Source: Anthonomus grandis grandis (Eukaryota > Arthropoda > Insecta > Coleoptera > Curculionidae). From it: 64,000 nt of DNA. The DNA is taken from the NCBI RefSeq assembly GCF_022605725.1, contig NC_065555.1, positions 9,252,938 to 9,316,937 on the forward strand. The letters are read 5' to 3'. The first letter of the stretch is position 1. Each line of letters opens with the position of its first letter. Made by a program: the position numbers and the translations under genes. The notes under the pieces are model-generated. The model was not told the DNA's origin, did no database searches, and was given only the letters and a program-made list of their open reading frames with translations. Below, piece after piece: positions 12,401 to 24,796 of the stretch.

Positions 12401-15400
12401 AGATTGCTTCGATGAACTTGACACTCTTTCGTGAGTGTCTCCATCAGTTCCTTGGGCTGCTTAAATATCAAAAAGAGACTATAGCTACGACCCCAACAGT
12501 AAGTTACTAGATTACTAATAAACTACTTTTTTCAAATGTATATTTTTAAATGATACATTTAAGGATTAACTACCAATAAGTTTTTTAATGGTTGAAAGGG
12601 TGAAATGCTCTATAAGGATAAGCATGTCGAATTTACCCCTAAACGAGATCGGGTTAGTTATCATGAAAAGGAATTATCAAATCAAATTTCCCCCAATTTT
12701 GAATCCCTATCCTTACCCTTATAACTGTGTAAAAATGTGTTTTTGTCAGTTCTGTTGTCTATTTTTTTCTCACGAATGGTTCAAAGAAAAACGTTTAAAT
12801 TTTAGTCCGTCGTACAAAATTCAAAAAATAAAACCAAATAGGAATTAAGAATGAGATATTCTATACAAAGTGTGGAATAAGCAAAATTCTACACAAGTAG
12901 AGATGTATGTTGCCCCAGGTGTTCGGCGAGAGGACCGGGTCTACGAGTGGAGAGTTTTTAATTAATTGCATATTTTTTGATAATTCATATTTGTTTGTAA
13001 AGGGCCACTGGTCGGAACACGACGTAACAAATCTATCTATCCCTCCTTCCCCTAATTACGTAACATAAAGTTTTTTTTGATATTTAAGTGTTTTTGTACA
13101 GCATGACGTGATAAGTTGTCATTTAATTATTATTTCTTTGCACTAGAGACCTTTTTCATTTGAGCAAACCAGCAACTCGAGATGATTTCGGCCAAATTAG
13201 GTAAACGCGTTCCGAGATTGGTGTTGGAATAGCTTATAGATGAGACAAACAAAATCATGCATCACGGTCTTCTCCACTGGATTCGTTCGTTTCACGGCGT
13301 AATTCGCCGAAAATGAATGTGAGTCATCCAAAGCAACAAAATCGAATTCGTTTGAACTGGAGCTCATCTCATCTTCCTCTGTATTTAAGGACTCAAACAC
13401 TTTTTATTTATTACCAAGACGTTTCAAGCGAATGCTAGGCTGATACTGACTAAAGAGAGCGATGATTTGACTGTAATGTCAGCAGAGCCTAGTCCACAAG
13501 AGTAATTCCAAGAAAAATGTCCTATCACACTCAAATCGGCAGGGCGCTGTATCTGCGCCAGTATAACTTTGGTACTAGTCACTTTGTCATACCAAAAAAA
13601 CAGTATCCAATATTTTAAGCATAATATTGTTTCTTTGAATTATAATTATTTTTCAAGATCAGACCTGATGAAAATCCAAGTTCCACCTTAAGAAAAATGG
13701 GTTTAACAGAAAAAATATTATAACCAATATGAACACAGCTGATTAGAACTGACCCTGCGGATAAGTACATAATGTAAACGTAGTCTACAATGTATTGCAA
13801 ACATGACGCTAGCCATTCCCAGGCAGTCAACGTGTTTGCGTACTTGTTAAACGTTAAGCTATACAGTTTTTAACAAATCGCCTTAATCCCCTCCTCCCTT
13901 CACGTTACGTGCCCGTGAACGGCCCTTAATGGCTATGAGAGGGAGGAGATTGTTGGGGAAAGGTTAGGAATGGCTAGTTTAACATGTTAAGCTATGCAAA
14001 ATCGATTTTCCTTTCGTGCCTTCCTAAATTTATAAAATGATTTAAAAATCAAAGAAAAAATCCTTAATGTGTGGCACATGAAGAAAGTTCTTTGCAGTTT
14101 TTCTCAAACTTTTTTTAATAATGCATTATCTACAAAAAAATTATTTGTGTGTCTTTCATATTTTTTCTCTTTTTTCTATGGGTCTAAATCGAAATAACAT
14201 TAATTAGGTTTGCTGATATATTTTCTATATGCATACAAAAAAAACTTTTAGCCATCTTCGATAAAATCAACCAACTAACCAGACCAACAATTTTAAAGTT
14301 TAGCTCCCTAGTTGTGCTATATTTACTTTTTCGTTATGAACTCAATAAATCTGCAAAACTATGTAATTTCTTTTGAAAGCAGAATAAAACTTGTATCATT
14401 AGAGATGCAATTATTCAGGATCACTAAATAATCAATCGTTAGTTGAAAAACATATGGTATTACCGATTTCCTAAATGTTTTGATCACAAAATCTATACTT
14501 ACCAGATTTTCCCTTATTTTTGGCTTGAATATAAGCCTGATATGCTGGCGAGTTATGGTATGTTTTCAGACTTTTCTCGTACTCTAACTGTAACACGAAA
14601 TATAAGCTTTATTACTTTCATACCAAAAATTTTTTTTATTACCTTTTCAATTTCATACTCTTCAATAAACTCCTGTTTCTGATCCTCTGGGAGATCCCTC
14701 CACATTGAACCAATGATTTTGCCGATCTCCCATAGCTTTAAGTCCGAGTTTTGAGCTTTAACGGTATCCCATACTTTACGACTGTATCTCATATAGGGCA
14801 TAAGAGGTTTTTCGGGTGCTTTAGGTGCTTTTAGCAACTTAGTCTCCGTTTTCTACGAAATAAACACGTGTTTTCTTTAATACAGGGGAACGCAAGTAAA
14901 ATAGGGACAATAAACTTACCCCCTTGCCAGTGCCCACTTTCTGTGGAATAAAACCTGTGTTTCCCGTTGATGGTGTAGAAATAAAGGGATTTGTTTCTTT
15001 CTAAAATGAAAAAACACACATGCGATGATTTGATCGTTGCTATCGTCGCATTGATTTTTTGCAAATAAAAGGATCATATCATGTATTCGCTCCTTTTATT
15101 AATTTCCAATAAAGTACCAAATAACAAGAACTACTATATTATTAAAAGTACACTACGTAGTGGCGAAAAGTATGGAAATTTATTAAAGCGGCAAGTTTAT
15201 TTGTGTCAGCAACTTATTGCGACACACACATAATTAGAATTGAAGTTAGAGCGATATTTATTTATTTTTTAAGGAAATTTATTTATTTTGTTGAGGTAAA
15301 TTGCACTCATTTTTGTATTTTGTATAATACTGGCATGTTCTAGGCATAGAGCTTTTCTGGAAAAATGTGCAACCTTGCACCCTGGATCAATGATACTCAA

Positions 15401-18400
15401 TAGTTATTTTTACGAAGATCTAAGGCGTCCCAAAGATGTTCAATGGAATACATCTGGGGATTAGGATGTACAGCTATATTTTAATATCTCGCTTATTTCT
15501 ATTTTATTAACTTGACAACATGTTTTCGACTGTGTTATACTAAGATAGTAGGTATTTGGTGCTTTGTTCTAAAATTAACCGCTGGAAAATTAAATACAGT
15601 TCCATTTTTCTTGAGACCAAGGAAGACCATTCCATCTCTGATTTGAATTTAAATGAATTTCCAAAAAAATAATGAAATATTATATTGTTATACAACACAA
15701 GCACCTATGTGACCTAACATGTATGTCACTACATAAAATTTAATTTTTGACAAAATTCTAACCATTTTTCTCTTAAAAAAAACTCACATTTATAAATGAA
15801 AAAAGAAAATCCCTTACAAGACACATTAATGCTTATCCAATTATAACTATTATTTTATAAGTTATAAATTAATTTGGCCTGTAATGGTTGGTAATAATAT
15901 GTTGCCATGTACATTAATCCCAGTTCTCCGATAATGAAATGTTATTTTCTTTGAAATATTAATTTTATGTACAAAAGAAAATATATATTGTATGAAAAGG
16001 CGATATATTTAGACTATGTTATCATTGTATATAAATAAGTGGAATTCAATCTATTTTTTTAATTAATAACTTAGGGGTGTAATTTTGTACTACCCTTATT
16101 GGCCCAAGATGTGATTGATAAGCCCTATCGCATGCTATTATACAATTAGTTAGAAAAAATTCGAGAAAAGATTTATAGAAAAACAAGTCGGCATTATTGA
16201 TTACCAAAGACTGTGAAAGATAATTAACTTCTTGTGTATATGTACTCACGTGAGAAGATGATCCGGATCCCCCTGAAGCTTTGAGTCTCTCTACAAGAAT
16301 TACGAAAATTTAATAATTAATATTATATTATAATATTTATACCTAAATATTGACAAAAAAACATAAGACTATACTATGGCATGCCCTAAAATTATTAAAT
16401 AACAGTACACCTACCTGATTTAGGTTAAATTATTTGCGAAAAAAGCGATCTAAGTACCAACATTTTAATAATTAATTATTGAAACTACAGGAAATATATT
16501 TGCGTGGATTAATAATAAATGTTGGTTTCAAGCAATTTTCACCTGTGAGTGGTTAACCATAAACTTTATTTTATTGAGAGTAAATGTTTTAACATTGGGG
16601 TAACTTTTAAAATACAAAATTATTATTTTAAAAGACTTTTGTGGGCTGGCGGTTAACGTGAATAATGTTTTTGGGTATTTTTCTGCAAGTTTGTGACTAA
16701 ATATTAAATTTGTGTGAATTTTGTAAAAGATAAGGCCTATTTATAATGTTAGAGCAATGTTCTTAAAATTTCTTGTAGTAAAATTAGTACACATCTCAAC
16801 ACTTGCTACCGTTTTATAATGCAATTAAAATAATAGAAATTATAATAAATAAAATTCTATTTTAGCTATAACCTACAATTTAAAGTAAAGTTATCAAAAT
16901 TAATATCCATTAGGTTTGGTTATTTTAATATATTCAACTTTTGAGTTATTTAACCCTGAAAACATACACAAATGGAGAAAGTTTATATTTGGTCTACTGT
17001 CCCTGCTGCTTATTCAATTGGATGCAATTTATCTAACTCTTAATAAAGCTTAAAGAAAATTAAAATACAAAACAATGATAAATATTTTGTACTTAAATTC
17101 GGATTTGCCAGAATATAAGCTGCTTAAACACTATTTTGCATTGTCTTAATATGCAAGCTAAAATTTCCCAAAATATGAACGAAAATAAAGTTCAGGGTTA
17201 ACCAATTTACCTTTAAGTGAAAGCAAAGCAAATACCTTAAAAACCTATAAAGTCAATATCAATTAAAAAAATATTGAAAGCGTTACGAAAAATATATAAT
17301 AAAATGCTAAACATGTATAAAATAGAATTTAGAGCAGTTACCTTTCAGAATGTTGAAAGTCACGGGAGCGCCAGCCGACATCAAATCTGAACAACAAACA
17401 CAAACAAAGCATTTCATCAGCACTAAATCTACTTAAAACTTTTATTGGTAGTTTGAACTATTACCCGATTAATTAAAAATTGGTAACGTTACAAATAAAC
17501 TAATGACATTCATTTAATCATATAGATTCACAATATAATCACACTTCACGTTCTGGCCTTAAATTTACCACACCTATCTGAACTTCCGAGTTTTAGAAAA
17601 AGATTTTTAACAGTATAGAACACAGAGGAGAAAGGTCCAATTCTAAACATACAATCAAAACTTTCACATTTTAATACAAACACGTCCCACTTAAAAAATG
17701 TCAGTCTACAAAATACCCAGTGACTTTAAAACTACCATTATAATACAATATCTTTTAAAGAAATACGATCCCATAATTTCTTTAGGAGGTATTGTATAAT
17801 TACTAAATCTAAAAACCAAAAGACCAAATTATTGAAACAATTGTCTGCAATCAACCACAGGATTATCTTGAAATAAACTAAAATAACAAGAGAGTTATTT
17901 GAGGACCAATTGGTATGTTGAAATCTAAATTTTGGTGAATTAGCAATCCACTTGGTCTGCACAATTGAGGGAAAAAATAAATGCGGGTGAAATGGTTATT
18001 GGTATGTTCCTAGATCTAAAGTATTCAAGAACATAGATTGTAAAATTATTATTTTTTTTAAATTTGGTCTCTATCATATTAATGATTGTGGATAAGATGG
18101 ATTGATAATTATCCTGAATTTTATTATTACCTGCACCTGTATCTATTTTATTTTAGTTCTTAAAATTTTTATTAAATGTCTATCTGTAGGTTCATAGTAC
18201 AAAAACATAATTTAAGTAAATTTTGGCAAATTGTATGCCTAATAAATGAGTTCTGTATTTTTTTTGTAAAATGTTGAAAAAAAAAATTATTTGTAACATC
18301 ACACAAATAGAATAGAAAAATTCCATCTAATCTATCAAAATTAAGAAAAAAGTCTTGGAAATGCTGTAAATTAATAATCTTTTATTGACACCTTGAAGTT

Positions 18401-19818
18401 ATTTAAAAGAAATACTTACAACAAATTACTTTGGTATTTTCTTAGTTTGACTGCCATTCGGATTTTAAATGTAATAAACTATTAATTACTTAAAGTCATT
18501 AAAGTTGGATACCTAATTTTATTGTCATTGACTAATATTATTGCCTAAGTGATTAAATCTCAAGGCTTGTTTAACCACAGTTAAATGTTTATTCTGCTTG
18601 ATTTTATTTTTGTAGTTTTTTGCCCCTTTTATAATTCTTAATAACAATAAATAAAAAAAACTTGAAGTTATTTATTTGCATGACTGATTCTTATAAGTAA
18701 GGTATATTTTTTTTTATATTTCCTATATTTAATAGTTAAACAAAAAATTATTATCAGTACTAAAAATATTTGTGGCCTATTAAACCTATCTGCCCAATTT
18801 TTATTAATAGTCATAAAAGTACTTGTACTAAACTACTTTTTAAAATTTTGACATTATATATTGGTAAAGATGATGAGAATGGGCACAGTAATTGGAAGTC
18901 AAGCTTCTATGTATTTTTTGTAATTCAAAATGACACGTATTCAGGTTTTTTCCAGTTTCAACACATGGCCTGTTTTGCAGGAAATATTAAGTTCAAACAT
19001 TTCTAATACAGAAATGGACAAATTGATTTAAACTCACAATACCTAATATACCTATAGGTATACTTTCAATTAGAAAAACTAGCTTAAATGAAAATTTATC
19101 ATTCAATTTAAACTTCACAACTAAATTAGTTTAATAAGCATTGATATTATTACAAATTTTGAACATTTCAGCATGCAAAAAATGCATGTTTTCAAAATTT
19201 AGTATCATAAAATTAAATCACTATAGCAGAGATGAGAACTTTCACCTTTATGGTTAAACATATGGCGAAGTTCAAATTTAAGTAAATTTCTTTGCCTTTT
19301 TCTAGATATTTAATAATTCACTCTGTTTAAGTACAAATAGTAATTCTATTATAACCATACAAAAGAGATTACATTATTTATTGTGGTAGTAAATAACGAA
19401 CAGAGATAGACTAGAAAGTGTATAAAAACTGAATACATTTAATTATCAGTGTATAAAATCTGGTAACAGTACAAACTACTAACTAATCAAGCTTAAAAAT
19501 TAAAAGGAATATTAAAATTAAGTATTTCTAGGTCTCTAAGAATCATGCTTTTAAATATTATGAAAAATAAATTTTATCTATAATCAAATCAGGTTTAGGA
19601 TAATATTCCAATACTCATGCGATCTCAAGCAGATCTAAATCTGAAATCTGTTCAATAATTTAATACTTATAAATATCAAGGAGAATAGAGTTGAGAGCTA
19701 CTAAAAAGTTAAATTAACTTTAAAGTTAAATTCTTACGATTTGAAGCTTGTGGGGTGGCCATCTGAATAGCTGCTTGTTTATAGTTTGCTGGAAGCGCCA
19801 TTAGAGTCACTGTTGTTC
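3442..19818 (-). CDS. dalao: SWI/SNF (Brahma) complex HMG-box subunit BAP111 / dalao, SMARCE1 orthologue (12 exons)
   Basis: This is the HMG-box DNA-binding accessory subunit of the nuclear SWI/SNF remodelling complex. Exons in transcript order: 19738-19818 (ATG at 19801), 17342-17386, 16250-16290, 14920-15000, 14643-14852, 14503-14587, 12358-12459, 12158-12300, 9746-9877, 7575-8009, 5462-5642, 3442-3641. All junctions have GT/AG ends and the coding length is 1719 nt in one frame (572 aa). The HMG box spans about residues 91-160 (PLMPYMRYSRKVWD, LKLWEIGKIIGSMWRDL). Next come the SMARCE1-diagnostic stretch NHRLINEIFSDSVVPDVRS (about 227-245) and a coiled coil around 258-301. From about 400 to the end the protein is Pro/Gln/Gly/Tyr-rich. 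Human SMARCE1 is 411 aa, so the low-complexity tail is an extension. The final exon may instead splice at CAG/GTAAAA (3449-3450); I chose the stop at 3442-3444 because I saw no further exon. The first listed exon begins at a splice acceptor (19819-19820), so a non-coding 5' exon lies upstream. Confidence 0.93.
5790..5990 (+). mobile_element. Non-LTR reverse transcriptase relic in a dalao intron
   Basis: The plus strand shows FKPATVILLHKG, matching the palm entry motif of non-LTR reverse transcriptases. After a gap it shows TTAFCDLS, the start of the first catalytic block (usual form AFxDLSKAFDxVxH), with the catalytic aspartate context degraded. It is very short and broken. Confidence 0.45.
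6721..7486 (-). mobile_element. Internally deleted mariner-like element with ~100-bp terminal inverted repeats
   Basis: Left end 6721-6822 and right end 7383-7486 are inverted copies beginning GAGGAAAGGGAA and sharing AAATTAACCCATAT. Between them the minus strand codes for about 105 residues of a mariner-type transposase C-terminal half: YFQHDGAPPH, then RWIGRGGPHVWPPRSPDLNPLDY, and on to the stop. The upstream DNA-binding half and first catalytic aspartate are absent, so the copy is non-autonomous. It lies in the dalao intron between 5643 and 7574 and does not touch a splice site. Confidence 0.8.
8938..9318. repeat. Imperfect inverted repeat carrying two hammerhead-like cores (Penelope-like LTR remnants?)
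   Basis: Arms of about 110 bases (8938-9052 and 9211-9318) are inverted copies around a unique centre. Each arm contains CTGAAGA, a GC-rich hairpin stem and then GAAAC: on the minus strand at 9002-9036 and on the plus strand at 9227-9254. Next to the core is GCAATAAAGA in both. CUGANGA-stem-GAAA is the hammerhead ribozyme core, known from the pseudo-LTRs of Penelope-like elements. No reverse transcriptase was found between the arms. It lies inside the dalao intron 8010-9745. Confidence 0.5.
10050..10084. repeat. Perfect 13-bp hairpin
   Basis: CACCCTTTTGTAA (10050-10062) and TTACAAAAGGGTG (10072-10084) are exact reverse complements around a 9-base loop, within a dalao intron. It could be a folded-back transposon end; no function is known. 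Confidence 0.6.
10230..10880 (+). mobile_element. LTR-retroelement (Ty3/gypsy-like) reverse transcriptase relic
   Basis: The plus strand reads KVFTSIHFKEGF (palm entry), then RFKNSPHIMERGM, then VEVYMDDMVIQAK. The last is the YxDD catalytic block of LTR-element reverse transcriptases. LRRNVVEVYMDD is in one open frame from 10634 to 10840, while the preceding part is interrupted by stops. No LTRs, protease or integrase were recognised. It lies in the dalao intron 9878-12157. Confidence 0.65.
12999..13929. mobile_element. Probable DNA transposon remnant with GGGCC-type inverted ends
   Basis: The left end (GGGCCACTGGTC, then ACGTAAC and a pyrimidine-rich run CCCTCCTTCCCC) and the right end read in reverse (GGGCCGTTCACG, ACGTAACG, GGGAGGAGGGG) show the same layout of end motif, ACGTAAC and G/C-rich tract. 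Between them a minus-strand frame (13197-13400) reads NTEEDEMSSSSNEF and may be a relic of its gene. Repeat identity is imperfect. The interval is within the dalao intron 12460-14502. Confidence 0.4.
15150..15480 (-). mobile_element. Tc1-type transposase relic
   Basis: The minus strand around 15400-15480 reads HPNPQMYSIEHLWDALDLRK, a decayed form of the last catalytic block of Tc1 transposases (SPDLNPIEHLWDELDRR) with the glutamate context kept. On the other side, 15154-15180 (ACTACGTAGTGGCGAAAAGT) resembles a Tc1 terminus. Most of the element is missing. Confidence 0.45.
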
Positions 19819-20700
19819 CTGAAAATACACATTAATTCAAAATATTAACAAATTCTTAAAAAAAAAAATAGGGCAAAGAATACAATTTAATTACTATTTG
19901 TGACCTAAATTCATTATAAATGGCACCTAGCACATGAAGAGCATTAGAAATAGTATATAAGTACATGATCTGTTAAAGCAATTTAGTAAGGTTTTCTCAA
20001 TCAAAAGCAGTGTAAAACAAATAGGGATCTCAGTAATCAAAAATCACAGATTAGAGAAAAATATAAAAACCCCATTTCCTTAATGTTCAAATATATAGAA
20101 GGAAAAAAGGTATGACTAATAGTGGAAAAAAAGCTGAAAATAGCCAGAAAAAGAGTATATTGTATTCAAGGTAACAGTAAAGTAACTACAAAATATTTAA
20201 AATCAAATAGTATTTTTTTTTGTTACTATTGGTAAATAATTTGAAATTTTAATATAATATTTAATTTTAAATAATTTCAAGACACATTATTACGTTTAAT
20301 GAAATTAAATTTGAAAAAATAAAACTATAAACAAATTAAATGAATTTGCCAATGTTTTTTTGTATGGATGGCTTTGCTGTAGCAATTTCCCATTTTGTAT
20401 TTGTTACTAATATTAATATTATTATTATTTAAAAAAAAAAGTAAAAATTATTTAAGACTCTCTCATACTCACATTAAATAGACATTAGATTGTGCTCTTT
20501 TGTAAGACAAAAACACTATTAAATAAGTAATGTGTCCATGCTCCCCAGAAACATAAACTGTACCTTAAATAGGATTTAATTAAAGAAAAATAAACATTTC
20601 TCCCAATTTCAAAATCAACCTCTCCTGCTACCACCTTAAGAGCATAACAATTTGGTAATATTTTTTAACTGTGTTATATGTTATATGACCTGTTATATGA

Positions 20701-21836
20701 CCAGGTTATAATATGCCTTAGCCAATAAAAGCGTCTTTAGTTATATTTTAAATTTCTTAACATCCGATATATGTCTAACACATAGAGGAACATGATTGTA
20801 AATTTTTTTACTTATGTAAACTAATGAGCTTTTGGTAAGGGAAGACGTAGGAATAGGTAGGGGAACATCATTTACACGACGAGTCAAATAACCAGTGTCA
20901 GAGGGTAGTTTGAGAATTTTGTGAATAAGAGCAGCTGTTTCTAAGATAAAGAGTGAAAAAAGAGTTATGATTTTTTCAGAAATGAAGAGGGGTTTGCAAA
21001 AATCTCTTAACTTAGCAGAACACAGGTATCTAACTGCTTTTTTTTGAATAACAAAGACAATGTTAAGTAGCCCCTTATTGGTTAAACCCCAAAAAGGCAA
21101 GCCATACCGAATATGAGATTCAATAAGTGAAAAGTACACTGAACGTGCAACTACCCCTCCCAGCTCTTGTTTTGCCATTCTTATTGCAAAACATCCAGAA
21201 GATAATTTCCCCGCTAAATGTAAAATATGATCTTCAAACCGAAGGCGACTATCAATGGTAATTCCTAGGAACTTGCACTCTTTATTCTGCAAGAGGGAAT
21301 TTCCGTCAATCATCAGACCCTGAACATCGCACTTAAACCCCATAATAGACGTCTTTCTTACATTAAACACGAGCCTGTTGGAAGCACACCACCCTGATAA
21401 AATCTGAAGGTCTTCAAAGATACAAGTCTTAATATAATCAGAATTTTTATGGCTCCATAGTATGGTGGTATCATCAGCAAACTGAACCACCTTGCCCTGC
21501 AGTTTCAATGAACTCAAGTCATCCACATACAGTAAAAATAACAGTGGTCCCAACACTGAACCCTGGGGAATGCCGCATTTTAGAGATCTAGAAGCAGACA
21601 AACACCCAGACACTGTAACCTTCTGAGTACGATTTGATAGATAGGACTCAAGCCATCGCAACGCGACGCCCCTAAAACCATATTTATCAAGCTTAGATAA
21701 CAGTATTCCATGATCCACACAGTCAAATGCTTTGGATAGATCACAAAACACTGCCGCCGATGACTCTTCAGAATTCAAGGACAAATAGACACTCTCCAAA
21801 AAGCTAAAAAGAGCATCATGAGTCCCTTTACCGGGT
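20701..21836 (-). mobile_element. Non-LTR retrotransposon reverse transcriptase, truncated copy 1
   Basis: An uninterrupted frame of 352 codons (21799-20741) holds the catalytic half of a non-LTR reverse transcriptase: AVFCDLSKAFDCVDHG, GIPQGSVLGPLLFLLYVDDL and QFADDTTILW. The thumb-like C-terminal region follows. The 5' end breaks off near 21836, where an AAAACCC run replaces the sequence present in copy 2. The 3' end stops at 20701 right after AACCTGG. The endonuclease domain and the 3' tail are missing, so it cannot move on its own. The related copy is at 30140-32035 on the other strand. Confidence 0.85.
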
Positions 21837-21849
21837 TTTTAGGTAAGTA

Positions 21850-22490
21850 TGCTCGAACTCTGAGTCTAGATCTGGACAAAATCTGTTTTGGGAAGTGTAC
21901 GAAGAATTTGCCAGAGAAGGGATGAGCTCCACAACAACAAAAACCATTCCAACAACACTCTGTCGACTTGTGACACAAAATCATCTTCTAGAGCATACAT
22001 TTGTGAAGAAGTGAATGCTGAAATTGCAGAATATAAAAAACATCCTCTTCTTGAAAGAAAAGCGAATCCTATTTCTTGGTGGCAAGAAAAACGAGAAGCT
22101 CTACCATTATTATATAATCAAGCTATTATATATTTATCTGCACCAGTTGGCAGTGTTGCAAGTGAGCAAATGTTTTCAGAAGCTAGAACCGTAAATTCGG
22201 CGAAAAGGAATCGGCTGAATCCAGAAACAACCGAGACACTAATATTTTTACATGATAATTTGCCTAAACTCCCTAAACTACATTATTCATATTAAATGCC
22301 TCTATTTCATATTATATGTACCATAATTTCTTAAGATTAAGTTGTTTGAATTATACTTTAAATTTAAAAATAAAAAAATAAAATGTTTTAAACTGCTATG
22401 GTTGTTTTTTTACACATCGGCCGATATAGCCGATATGTTTATATCTATAGGCCGATACCGATAATCGGCTCTAAGCCGATATATCGGTAT
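21850..22490 (+). mobile_element. hAT transposase C-terminal fragment with subterminal repeats
   Basis: The plus frame ending at 22295 contains NPISWWQEKREALPLLYNQA, then APVGSVASEQMFSEA, then KRNRLNPETTETLIFLHDNL. This is the hAT dimerisation domain (ZBED-like group). The catalytic core and BED finger are absent. Downstream, 22416-22490 repeats CCGATA/TATCGG units that look like the subterminal repeats of a hAT end, and this is where the Tc1 copy inserted. Confidence 0.8.
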
Positions 22491-22491
22491 A

Positions 22492-23793
22492 CACTATCGG
22501 ACAAAAGTAGAGAAACTTCTAAAAATTCTTTGACTTACAGAAACCATGTATTTAAATTAAATATTTACTACAAATATTGTAGTTCTCAACAACTGCGTTT
22601 TTTTACCGCATTTTACATGCCTCTTATCAGTTGTTTATTTACAATAAAAGAATTCAAATATTTTCGGATGGACATAAGTAGAGAAACCTAAATATCAATC
22701 GTCCAAATTTAGTATTTAGTTCGCTTTACGTGAGTTCTGTTGATAGTTTTGCATAGTTTTTTTAATCAACATGCCTCGCGGAAGATATTTGTCTGAAGAC
22801 CTTCGTAGAAAAATAGTTGATGCACACAAGAGTGGTATACGACAAGTGGACATTAGTAAAACGCTTAATTTGCATAAGTCTGTTGTCAGCAAGACAATTT
22901 CTAATTTTAAAACACGAAATTCAACAAAAAGCATTAAAAAAAGTGGCCGCCCAAGAAAAACAACCAAACACATGGAAATGATGATAAAATGAATTGCCCA
23001 GTCTGATCCTCACAAATCAGCAAATAAAATTTTAAGTGAATTACCTGGTGTTAATGTTAGTTCTAAGACCATACAAAGACGACTGAGGGAAGGAGGATTA
23101 TTTAGTAGAAGAGCCGCTAAAAAGCCGTTTATTAGCAAGAAGAATCAGAAGGCCCGACTCAACTTTGCACAAAAATATTTGCATTGGACAACCAACGACT
23201 GGAAAAAAGTTCTTTTTACTGATGAAAGTAAGTTCAATTTGTTTGGGTCCGATGGAATCTCATGGGTACATCGACCACAAGGCAAAAGATTCGATCCAAG
23301 ATATACACAGCCTACGGTAAAGCATGGTGGTGGCTCCTGCATGGTATGGGGTTGCTTCTCTGGGTTCGGTACAGGACCATTACACATCATTGAGGGTATC
23401 ATGGATCGATTTGTGTATTTAGACATCCTACAAAATGTAATGCTACCCTTTGCTGAGGATAATTTACCTTTGACTTGGATATTCCTACAAGATAACGACC
23501 CCAAACATAAATCAAAGGTTGTCAAAGATTGGTTTTTATCGGAAAATATTAGGGTTATGGACTTTCCTGCGCAAAGTCCCGATCTTAACCCGATTGAAAA
23601 CCTCTGGGAGGAACTAGACCGGCGTGTAAGGCAACATCAGATCAGTAATAAAAATGATCTTATAAAAGTTTTACAAGATTCCTGGAATTCTATATATTAT
23701 TCTTCTATTCTATTATGTGTAGAACTGCATTAGTTTTGAAGTATTCAAATAAAACGCAAATTTAAAAAGTTTCTCTACTTTTGTCCGATAGTG
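22492..23793 (+). mobile_element. Tc1-type DD34E transposon, full length but inactivated
   Basis: Terminal inverted repeats of about 27 bases start CACTATCGGACAAAAGTAGA and are flanked on both sides by TA (22490-22491, 23794-23795). The gene starts at ATG 22771 (MPRGRYLSEDLRRKIVDAHK, paired helix-turn-helix, GRPRKT hook). It is cut by one TGA at 22990-22992 where related proteins have arginine, which suggests CGA to TGA. It then continues open through 23733 with FTDESKFNLF, LQDNDPKHKSK and SPDLNPIENLWEEL, giving the D, D, E catalytic residues. The last 20 or so usual residues are replaced, indicating a small 3' deletion near 23690. Confidence 0.92.
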
Positions 23794-23810
23794 TAGGTCG
23801 ATCACTATGC

Positions 23811-24121
23811 ACTAGTGCCTTAAAAGTGAAACTTTATAAACCTTGGGAAGTGTGTAAGTTTTTTTAAATACTAGTGTGTAAAGTAATTTTATATTTTTCA
23901 TTTTTTTTTGTTTTCTTCAGTAGTAGAAAAATTTTATATGTTACATGTGTCTAAAATCCCCTTTTTTTATTTATGGGAAATGTCTTATTCTCCTATGGCT
24001 AATATCACAAATTCCCCTATTTATAAAAAACAGTATCTTTTTACATGCTTGTTACATAAATAATTATTTTGTCCACTAGTGCATAAAAAGTGAACTTTAT
24101 AAGCCCTGGCAAGTGTGTAAA
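23811..24121. repeat. Pair of ~47-bp direct repeats
   Basis: ACTAGTGCCTTAAAAGTGAA (23811) and ACTAGTGCATAAAAAGTGAA (24075) begin two similar blocks that both run on through TTTATAA and AAGTGTGTAA. Their starts are 264 bases apart. A third partial ACTAGTGTGTAAAG is at 23871. Nature unknown; possibly end repeats of the neighbouring hAT remnant. Confidence 0.5.
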
Positions 24122-24796
24122 GGATCAATTTTGGGTGCAATGAAATGTCGAGATATATTTTTGTTTTTTTTTTTGGAAAAAAAAATGTTCACATGGAAAT
24201 TTGCTCTTCCTGCAATGGGAATATTATTTCTAGTTCTATTATTTCTAAAATTACAGGCATTTTTAATTAGACCCTTACTGTAAAACAATTTAAGGCAATG
24301 TTTAGTATCATTGCTGCAATTATGAGTTTAAAGAAGTGTCCTATCAATTCAAAGATTAGTAATTTTTACATAGTTAAAAACCTGAAAGCTTTTTTATTAC
24401 AGGCTAGTATTAAGTTTTGATTTAGTCTCCAAGTACAGTGCCAAGTATAAAATATTGGAAAATCTCTAATACTCCACACATACATTTAAATTGTAGATAA
24501 AAGGTAAATGCCAAACCTTCAGTTTTAGGGTAGGATTAAACAATCTTTACGGGATCTTACGTCCAAGATAATACTTCCTAAATTTTCAATTAAAGCAGTA
24601 CTAATGTGTGAGCCAAATCACCAACCAATAACACAAACACAACAAAACTCCAAAAAATGATAGTCCAAACACTTGAATGGAAAATCAAAATCCTAAAACT
24701 TCAAAGAAAACCCTAAATAGGAACCTCAAAGATATTTGCCAATTATGACATTTTAAGACAGCTGTCATTTTGGCGTGTTGCTAGCGCTGAGCATTA

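Noticed and set aside
12588..12848. 86-codon plus-strand frame
   Set aside because: It lies within a dalao intron with no domain or repeat support; likely chance.
14443..14682. 79-codon plus-strand frame
   Set aside because: It overlaps two dalao exons (14503-14587, 14643-14852) antisense and has no motifs of its own.
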